A program made the translations under genes and the position numbers. Of a stretch of DNA of 11,362 bases, positions 7,548 through 11,362 are shown piece by piece. The notes under the pieces were generated by a model. That model searched no databases, was not told the origin of the DNA, and worked only from the letters and a program-made list of their open reading frames with translations. Positions within the stretch are counted from its first letter, which is position 1. Every line of letters begins with the position of its first letter. The stretch is from Acidimicrobiia bacterium (GTDB taxonomy: Bacteria > Actinomycetota > Acidimicrobiia > Acidimicrobiales > CATQHL01): assembly GCA_021296435.1 (NCBI GenBank), contig JAGWAK010000031.1, forward strand, positions 28,007 to 39,368, read 5' to 3'.

Positions 7548-7629
7548 GTCGGGGTCCGGGGTGCCGTTTGCTCCTTCACGCAGGCGCAAGGCGTCGCAAA
7601 TCGGCCCCCCGGCCCCCTCCCTCGGTTGT
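7547..7629 (+). repeat. Intergenic GC-hairpin repeat, copy A (ffh-rpsP)
   Basis: This 83-bp stretch aligns along its whole length with the copy at 10665-10750. The first 20 bases differ at one site, and the last 28 bases or so are almost identical (CGGCCCCCCGGCCCC then CTCCCTCGGTTGT). It folds on itself: GGGGTCCGGGGTGCCG (7551-7566) pairs with the C-rich arm 7602-7616, interrupted by one bulge, one T-C mismatch and one G-T wobble. An inner TTTGC/GCAAA stem (7567-7571 with 7596-7600) continues it. A fragment CCCGGTCGG about 20 bases further on resembles the start of another unit. It fills most of the ffh-rpsP gap (7501-7731). The rest of that gap holds a small CCGGG/CCCGG hairpin (7673-7688) and no clear promoter. 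Confidence 0.8.
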
Positions 7630-7731
7630 CGGCGGCTCCCGGTCGGTCGCTTGTGGCGCGCCGGTGATGGAACCGGGCCGATTCCCGGGCAGACTGTGGG
7701 CTCCACTTCGGCGGCGAGAGGAACACGAATC

Positions 7732-8040
7732 GTGGCAGTGCGGCTTCGCTTGATGCGCAGAGGCAAGAAGAAGCAGCCCACTTACCGGGTGGTGGCGGCA
7801 GACAAGCGGTCGGCTCGCAATGGGCGTTTCATCGAATCGATCGGATATTACGACCCGCGCCAGGAGCCATCGCTGGTGAACATCGACAACGAGAAGGCCC
7901 TGAAGTGGCTCCGCAACGGCGCCCAGCCGAGCGAGCGTGTCGAGAAGCTTCTGAAGATCTCCGGCGCCTGGGATGAGTTCAAGGGCACCAGCTCGCGACT
8001 CGAGGAGCTGGACTCCGCAAGCACGGGATCATCCTCGTGA
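7732..8040 (+). CDS. rpsP: 30S ribosomal protein bS16
   Basis: Small-subunit ribosomal protein needed for assembly of the 16S 5' and central domains. It has 102 residues and opens with the family pattern AVRLRLMRRGKKKQPTYRVV, then SARNGRFIESIGYYDPR and the lysine-containing NEKALKWLRNGAQPSE segment. The open frame runs back to 7561, but those residues have no family resemblance. The GTG at 7732 begins the canonical strand and has GAGAGGAA (7716-7723) about 8 bases upstream. The C-terminal tail after about residue 82 is Ser/Glu-rich and variable. The stop overlaps the next gene's GTG start by 3 bases (GTGA), so the two are probably translationally coupled. Confidence 0.96.
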   Translation: MAVRLRLMRRGKKKQPTYRVVAADKRSARNGRFIESIGYYDPRQEPSLVNIDNEKALKWLRNGAQPSERVEKLLKISGAWDEFKGTSSRLEELDSASTGSSS

Positions 8041-8294
8041 GCGACGACGGCGCCCCCCGCGCCCAAGCGGTTCTCGAACACATCGTCCGGTCGGTGGTCG
8101 AGGCGCCCGAGGCGGCCCGGGTGGTGGCCAGCGCCGACGGCGAGGATGTTCGGCTCGACGTGCACGTGGACCAGGCCGACATCGGCAGGGTCATCGGCCG
8201 GCGGGGCCGGGTGGCGAGCGCCATCCGCACCGTCGTGCGGGCGGCCGCGGTCAACGACGGCCGCAGCGTCACCGTCGACTTCGTCGAGCCCTGA
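8037..8294 (+). CDS. khpA: KH-domain RNA-binding protein KhpA (YlqC family)
   Basis: Small RNA chaperone of 85 residues. Most of the chain is a single type II KH fold. The nucleic-acid-binding loop is IGRVIGRRGRVASAIRTVV, with the GxxG at residues 54-57 (GRRG). The sequence starts at a GTG inside the rpsP stop (GTGA overlap) and stops 6 bases before rimM. A KH gene between rpsP and rimM is typical of actinobacteria and Firmicutes. In Firmicutes, KhpA partners with KhpB/Jag and affects cell length and small-RNA biology; whether that holds here cannot be seen from sequence. The acidic N-terminus and the DFVEP end are unremarkable. Confidence 0.93.
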   Translation: MSDDGAPRAQAVLEHIVRSVVEAPEAARVVASADGEDVRLDVHVDQADIGRVIGRRGRVASAIRTVVRAAAVNDGRSVTVDFVEP

Positions 8295-8300
8295 TCGGCC

Positions 8301-8804
8301 GTGGCGCCCCCGGTGCGCCCGGCGACGGATCTCCTGGAGGTCGGACGAGTCGACCGGCCCCACGGCATCAACGGTGAAGTTCTCGTCTCCCTGGTCACGA
8401 ACCGGACCGAGCGGCTGGATGCGGGTGCGGTGTTGCAGACGGCCGATACCACTCTGGTGGTGCGGCGGGCGCGCCCACGCCAGAACCGCTGGCTGGTGGC
8501 GTTCGAAGGTTACGAGGACCGCGACACCGCCGAGGGACTGCGCGGCGCCACCCTGCTTGCGGTGCCGCTGGAGGATCCCGATGAACTCTGGGTGCACCGG
8601 CTCATCGGCGCCGAGGTGATCTCCGCCGACGGCCTGGTGCGGGGCACGGTCAGCGCCGTGCAGGCCAACCCGGCCAGCGACCTGCTGGTCACCGAGGGCG
8701 GCGCGCTGGTGCCGCTGACCTTCGTGGTGAGGGTTGAAGAGGGCGACGGGGGATCGGCCCGCATCGTCGTCGACGCGCCGGCGGGGCTCTTCGAGTTGCC
8801 CTGA
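8301..8804 (+). CDS. rimM: 16S rRNA processing protein RimM
   Basis: Assembly factor that helps mature the 30S head, binding near uS19. It has 167 residues. The N-terminal RimM barrel starts LLEVGRVDRPHGINGEVLV (11-29), and the phrase FEGYEDRDTAEGLRG (68-82) is typical. The PRC-barrel domain runs from about 95 (ELWVHRLIGAEV) through LVPLTFVVRV to the closing IVVDAPAGLFEL. The chosen GTG start (8301) is 6 bases after khpA. Another GTG at 8313 is possible, and neither has a strong Shine-Dalgarno, so re-initiation after khpA is likely. TrmD follows 17 bases later, the usual rimM-trmD pairing. Confidence 0.95.
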   Translation: MAPPVRPATDLLEVGRVDRPHGINGEVLVSLVTNRTERLDAGAVLQTADTTLVVRRARPRQNRWLVAFEGYEDRDTAEGLRGATLLAVPLEDPDELWVHRLIGAEVISADGLVRGTVSAVQANPASDLLVTEGGALVPLTFVVRVEEGDGGSARIVVDAPAGLFELP

Positions 8805-8821
8805 CGCACCGGGGAGGTGCC

Positions 8822-9553
8822 ATGAGGATCGACGTGATCTCCATCTTTCCCGACATGATCGAGCAGTTCGCCTCCCACAGCCTGCTGGGCAAGGCCCGCC
8901 GGGACGGGGTCTTCGAGTTGCGGGCGCTGGATCTCCGTTCGGTGGCCATCGACCCGCACCGCTCCGTGGACGACGCGCCCTTCGGCGGCGGTCCCGGCAT
9001 GGTGCTGGCGCCCGAGCCCGTCTTCGAGACCGTCGAGCGGGCCGAGGTGGCGCGACCGCTGATCCTGCTGTCGGCCGCGGGGCGCCGGCTGGACCAGCAC
9101 ACCGTCGAGACCCTCGCCGCCGGCGACGGGTTCTCGCTGCTGTGCGGCCGCTACGAGGGCGTCGACGAGAGGGTGCGCCTGGCGCTCGCCGACGACGAGA
9201 TATCCGTGGGGGACTACGTCCTCGCTGGCGGTGAGGTGGCCGCCATGGTGGTGCTGGAGGCGGTCGTGCGCCTGCTGCCGGGCGTGATGGGCAACACCCA
9301 CTCCGGCGGGGACGACTCCTTCGCCAGCGGGCTCTTGGGCCACCCGCAGTACACCCGGCCGGCGGACTACCGCGGCATGGCGGTGCCGGAGGTGCTGCGC
9401 TCGGGGGACCACGGGCGCGTCGAGCGCTGGCGCCGGGCGCAGGCCCTGGCGCGCACGCAGCGGCAGCGCCCCGATCTGATCGCCGCCCGCGGCGGTCTTA
9501 GCGACGCCGACCTGGAGCTCCTCGAGGAGTTCGGCCTCTCACCCGACATCTGA
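8822..9553 (+). CDS. trmD: tRNA (guanine37-N1)-methyltransferase TrmD
   Basis: SAM-dependent SPOUT enzyme, a dimer, that methylates G37 beside the anticodon in tRNAs with G36 and so prevents +1 frameshifting. It has 243 residues. It opens RIDVISIFPDM, followed by HRSVDDAPFGGGPGM (46-60). The trefoil-knot SAM site includes LLCGRYEGVDERV (106-118) and SVGDYVLAGGE (128-138). Catalytic Asp165 lies in GGDDSFASG, aligned with Asp169 of E. coli TrmD, and HPQYTRP follows. GGGGAGG (8811-8817) lies 4 bases before the ATG. Its substrate set should include the tRNA-Pro(GGG) encoded at 10498, which has G36 and G37. Confidence 0.97.
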   Translation: MRIDVISIFPDMIEQFASHSLLGKARRDGVFELRALDLRSVAIDPHRSVDDAPFGGGPGMVLAPEPVFETVERAEVARPLILLSAAGRRLDQHTVETLAAGDGFSLLCGRYEGVDERVRLALADDEISVGDYVLAGGEVAAMVVLEAVVRLLPGVMGNTHSGGDDSFASGLLGHPQYTRPADYRGMAVPEVLRSGDHGRVERWRRAQALARTQRQRPDLIAARGGLSDADLELLEEFGLSPDI

Positions 9554-9581
9554 CCGTCCCGGCCCTTCGATCCAACCGCGT

Positions 9582-9657
9582 GGGTGGGCGACGCCGGGGT
9601 CGAAGTCCGGATCGATTGCGCAGGCGAGAGCCGGTCTCGGCACCGGCGGTCCCACCC
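9582..9657 (+). other. Inverted repeats in the trmD-rplS gap
   Basis: GGGTGGG (9582-9588) and CCCACCC (9651-9657) can pair over 7 bp. Inside, GCCGGT (9630-9635) and ACCGGC (9642-9647) form a 6-bp hairpin with a 6-base loop. The structure begins 28 bases after the trmD stop and ends before the candidate rplS promoter, so it would belong to the trmD transcript's 3' region. No T-run follows, so intrinsic termination is doubtful. Confidence 0.3.
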
Positions 9658-9672
9658 GGACTCAAGATCCCG

Positions 9673-9701
9673 GTGGCGCCGGGGAACTTCGGCCGTATCC
9701 T
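9673..9701 (+). promoter_or_regulatory. Candidate rplS promoter
   Basis: TATCCT (9696-9701) is a good -10, preceded at 17 bp by a poor -35, GTGGCG (9673-9678). It would give an untranslated leader of about 48 bases before the rplS ATG. The 202-bp gap, large for this tightly packed cluster, fits a separate start. Confidence 0.4.
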
Positions 9702-9755
9702 GCACTGTTCCGCTTCCCCCGTCCCGCCTGACGTGTCCGTGATAGGAGCCCGGCC

Positions 9756-10103
9756 ATGCAGCCCACCGACCTGGTCGATGTGCAGAGCCTGCGAACCGAC
9801 GTACCGGACTTCCGGCCGGGAGACACCGTCAAGGTGCACGTCCGGGTCACCGAGGGAAGTCGCGAACGCATCCAGATCTTCCAGGGTGTGGTGATCGCCC
9901 GGCGGGGGTCGGGCGTGCGCGAGTCCTTCACCGTGCGCAAGGTGAGCTTCGGCGTGGGCGTCGAGCGGACCTTCCCCACCCACACCCCCAGCATCAAGGA
10001 GTTGGAGGTGGTCAGCCGCGGCCGCGTGCGACGGGCCAAGCTGTACTACCTGCGCGACCGGATCGGCAAGGCGGCGAAAGTACCCGAGCGGCGCGTGGTC
10101 TGA
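9756..10103 (+). CDS. rplS: 50S ribosomal protein bL19
   Basis: Large-subunit protein at the 30S-50S interface. It has 115 residues and shows the complete family pattern: FRPGDTVKVHVRVTEG (19-34), RIQIFQGVVIARRGSG (38-53), the signature KVSFGVGVERTFPTHTPS (62-79), then RRAKLYYLRDRIGKAAKVPE. AGGAG at 9744-9748 is 7 bases before the ATG. yraN follows after 17 bases. In many actinobacteria lepB and rnhB come between rplS and yraN; both are missing here. Confidence 0.97.
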   Translation: MQPTDLVDVQSLRTDVPDFRPGDTVKVHVRVTEGSRERIQIFQGVVIARRGSGVRESFTVRKVSFGVGVERTFPTHTPSIKELEVVSRGRVRRAKLYYLRDRIGKAAKVPERRVV

Positions 10104-10120
10104 GCCGCCCCGCGCGGCCG

Positions 10121-10465
10121 ATGACCGCCGGTCGGCAACGGCTCGGTCGCTGGGGAGAGGACAAGGCCGCCGCCTGGTACCTCGAGCGCGGCTGGGAGGT
10201 GCTGGACCGCAACTGGCGCGGCACCGGCGGTGAACTGGATCTGGTGGTCGGTCGCGACGGCACGGTGGTGTTCTGCGAGGTCAAGACGCGTTCCAGCACG
10301 GCGTACGGGCACCCGGCGGAGGCCGTGGATCGCCGCAAGCAGCAGCGCATCCGCGCCCTGGCCGTCCAGTGGCTGCGCCAGCACCAGGGTCACGCGGAGA
10401 CCCTGCGCTTCGACGTGGCCTGCGTGCTGAAAGGTCAACTGGAGGTCCTGGAAGGGGCGTTCTGA
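10121..10465 (+). CDS. yraN: YraN/UPF0102 family nuclease-fold protein
   Basis: It has 114 residues and the restriction-endonuclease-like fold of UPF0102. The conserved pattern is present: LGRWGEDKAAAWYLERGW (8-25), NWRGTGGELDLV (31-42) with the putative metal ligands E38 and D40, and VVFCEVKTRSS (49-59) with E53 and K55. LRFDVACV (95-102) closes the fold. The active-site-like residues suggest a Mg-dependent nuclease, but the biological role of the family is not settled. The ATG lies 17 bases after the rplS stop without a clear Shine-Dalgarno, so it is probably co-transcribed with rplS. It ends 32 bases before tRNA-Pro. Confidence 0.92.
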   Translation: MTAGRQRLGRWGEDKAAAWYLERGWEVLDRNWRGTGGELDLVVGRDGTVVFCEVKTRSSTAYGHPAEAVDRRKQQRIRALAVQWLRQHQGHAETLRFDVACVLKGQLEVLEGAF

Positions 10466-10478
10466 GGGCGCCCGCAGG

Positions 10479-10484
10479 TACAGT
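10479..10484 (+). promoter_or_regulatory. Possible -10 element for tRNA-Pro
   Basis: TACAGT fits TANNNT and lies 13 bases before the mature tRNA 5' end, leaving room for a short leader trimmed by RNase P. No good -35 is seen at the right distance. The tRNA could instead be read through from yraN. Confidence 0.3.
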
Positions 10485-10497
10485 GAGGCCTCCGGAA

Positions 10498-10572
10498 CGG
10501 GCTGTGGCGCAGCTTGGTTAGCGCGTTGGTCTGGGGGACCAAAGGTCCCGGGTTCAAATCCCGGCAGCCCGA
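10498..10572 (+). tRNA. tRNA-Pro (anticodon GGG)
   Basis: A full cloverleaf can be drawn by hand. The acceptor CGGGCTG (10498-10504) pairs with CAGCCCG (10565-10571), with discriminator A at 10572. The D stem GCGC/GCGC encloses AGCTTGGTTA. The anticodon stem TTGGT/ACCAA holds loop CTGGGGG, giving anticodon GGG (10533-10535) with G37 next to it. The variable loop is AGGTC. The T stem CCGGG/CCCGG holds TTCAAAT. It reads CCC and, by wobble, CCU proline codons. CCA is not encoded. A repeat copy begins three bases after the 3' end. Confidence 0.97.
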
Positions 10573-10575
10573 CTC

Positions 10576-10651
10576 GGGCCCGGGGTGCCGCTCTGCTCCT
10601 CCACGCGGGGCGAATAGTCGTCGCAGCCCGACCCCCGGCCCCCCCTCGGTT
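10576..10651 (+). repeat. Intergenic GC-hairpin repeat, copy B
   Basis: First of two tandem units. Its bases 10576-10627 are identical over 52 bp to 10670-10721 (period 94 bp). After that it diverges: one C fewer in the C-rich arm and two substitutions. It lacks the leading GGTCG seen in copies A and C because tRNA-Pro ends only three bases before it. The substitutions create GCAGCCCGAC (10623-10632), identical to the 3' end of tRNA-Pro plus one base (10564-10573). Its hairpin pairs less well than those of copies A and C. Confidence 0.85.
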
Positions 10652-10664
10652 CGGTCTTCTTCCC

Positions 10665-10750
10665 GGTCGGGGCCCGGGGTGCCGCTCTGCTCCTCCACGC
10701 GGGGCGAATAGTCGTCGCAGCTCGGCCCCCCGGCCCCCTCCCTCGGTTGT
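10665..10750 (+). repeat. Intergenic GC-hairpin repeat, copy C
   Basis: Second tandem unit, 86 bp, and the best match to copy A. The arm 10669-10684 (GGGGCCCGGGGTGCCG) pairs with 10723-10737 through 14 Watson-Crick pairs with one bulged C and one T-C mismatch. An inner CTGC/GCAG stem (10687-10690 with 10717-10720) leads to a 26-base loop. It ends CTCCCTCGGTTGT like copy A. It lies in the 294-bp gap between tRNA-Pro and the DyP gene; the remainder of the gap (10751-10866) carries only the DyP promoter and ribosome binding site. Confidence 0.85.
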
Positions 10751-10814
10751 TGATCGCAGACCTCCGGGCGCCGTTGTGTCGCCGATTCGGGCGGGGTCGG
10801 GCGTGGGGAAGTCT

Positions 10815-10823
10815 TGCTAGAGT
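10815..10823 (+). promoter_or_regulatory. Extended -10 promoter for the DyP gene
   Basis: TGCTAGAGT is an extended -10 (TGN followed by TAGAGT), 44 bases before the ATG. No convincing -35 is present 17 bp upstream, as is common for extended -10 promoters. It implies transcription independent of the ribosomal cluster. A second TA-rich spot, TACAGC near 10842, is weaker. Confidence 0.5.
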
Positions 10824-10866
10824 GCTGCGCAATCGCCAGGGGTACAGCTAGTCACGGAGGCCGAAT

Positions 10867-11362
10867 ATGCCCACGCCACAACCCGCAATTTTCGCCGAAA
10901 TGGGACAGCACCAGTGGTACGTCCACCTGCGCCGGGTCGAGGGTGCCGACCTGGAGCACATCAAGAGTGTGATCTCCGACACTCGCGCCGCAGCCGATGC
11001 CGCCGGCGTCAACCTCGTCGTGGGCCTCGGGCCCGGCCTGCTGGCCGAACTGACCGATGACGTCCCCGACGACTTCCAGGACTTCGTCACCATCGAGTCC
11101 ACCGACGGCAGCGGGCGCGAAGCCAAGGGCACCCAGGAGGAGTTGCTGTTCTGGCTGAACAGTCCTGACAAGGACCAGGTCTGGAAGACGCAGTACGACG
11201 CCCGCACCGCACTGGACGGCCACATGGTCGTGCCGCGAGACACGAACACCTTCATCCTGGGCGACTCGCTGGACATGACCGGGTTCATCGACGGCACCGG
11301 CAACCCCGAGCCCGAGCGTGAGCCCGAGGTGGCCCTCGTGCCCGACGGGTCGCCGGGCGCCG
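10867..11362 (+). CDS. DyP-type heme peroxidase, N-terminal part (3' end outside window)
   Basis: DyP peroxidases use heme and hydrogen peroxide to oxidise dyes, lignin-like phenols or other substrates in the cytoplasm, in encapsulin shells or after Tat export. The visible 165 residues have no signal peptide or Tat motif. The chain begins PTPQPAIFAEMGQHQWYVHL, typical of the YfeX/DypB group. GTQEELLFWL comes near residue 85, and the family hallmark GFIDGTGNP is at 139-147; Asp142 is the distal catalytic acid of the GxxDG motif. The proximal heme histidine and distal arginine lie downstream, outside the window. GGAGG (10856-10860) is 6 bases before the ATG. An encapsulin gene often follows such enzymes in actinobacteria, but that region is not included here. 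Confidence 0.9.
   Translation, partial: MPTPQPAIFAEMGQHQWYVHLRRVEGADLEHIKSVISDTRAAADAAGVNLVVGLGPGLLAELTDDVPDDFQDFVTIESTDGSGREAKGTQEELLFWLNSPDKDQVWKTQYDARTALDGHMVVPRDTNTFILGDSLDMTGFIDGTGNPEPEREPEVALVPDGSPGA

Noticed and set aside
7561..7731. N-terminal extension of bS16
   Set aside because: The extra 57 residues translate the repeat element and have no family counterpart; the GTG at 7732 starts the canonical bS16 sequence with a ribosome binding site.
8510..9412. Minus-strand frame opposite rimM and trmD
   Set aside because: Shadow of two conserved genes; no domain pattern seen.
10576..10750. CRISPR-like array
   Set aside because: Only two tandem units with a 52-bp core, no uniform spacers, no cas genes, and an internal hairpin of a different kind.
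10576..10750. Protein-coding repeat on the minus strand (shared peptide pattern R-E-G-A-G-G-P between copies)
   Set aside because: The period is 94 bp, not a multiple of three, so tandem units fall in different frames, and indels between copies A and C break the frame in the middle. The peptide likeness follows from DNA similarity.
10498..11362. Start of an integrated genomic island at tRNA-Pro
   Set aside because: No integrase is visible in the window; the 10-mer echo is only 59 bp away, so it cannot bound an element here.

Overview
The window is very GC-rich and densely coded, and all protein genes lie on the + strand. Its core is a conserved bacterial housekeeping neighbourhood: smc, ftsY, ffh, rpsP, a KH-domain gene (khpA), rimM, trmD, rplS and yraN. 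Base composition, frequent GTG starts, the khpA gene between rpsP and rimM, and an MprAB/PepD-like two-component/protease set all point to an actinobacterium (Actinomycetota). A deep-branching group such as Acidimicrobiia is possible, but the sequence alone does not decide this.

Layout. Positions 1-1199 hold the 3' part of smc. Positions 1259-5048 hold a three-gene envelope-stress cassette: an OmpR/PhoB-type response regulator, a HAMP/HisKA sensor kinase, and a membrane-anchored HtrA-type serine protease with one PDZ domain. It sits between smc and ftsY, which are often direct neighbours in actinobacteria. Positions 5067-7500 encode the two SRP GTPases, FtsY and Ffh, with a 17-bp overlap. Positions 7732-8804 encode bS16, KhpA and RimM with almost no gaps. 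TrmD follows at 8822-9553. After a 202-bp gap come rplS (apparently with its own promoter) and yraN. A tRNA-Pro(GGG) gene starts about 30 bp after yraN. The window ends inside a DyP-type heme peroxidase gene.

How the genes work together. SMC handles chromosome organisation. The regulator/kinase/protease set most likely senses and repairs misfolded exported proteins. FtsY and Ffh deliver nascent membrane proteins to the translocon. The rpsP to rplS block contributes ribosomal proteins, a 30S maturation factor and a tRNA methyltransferase. The DyP gene belongs to a separate transcription unit with an extended -10 promoter.

The most unusual feature is a family of GC-rich intergenic repeats able to form long hairpins. 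One copy lies between ffh and rpsP. Two tandem copies, with a 94-bp period and a 52-bp identical core, begin three bases after tRNA-Pro. At least one base pair differs between copies by a compensatory change, which suggests selection for the folded form. No CRISPR array, insertion sequence or phage gene is visible.
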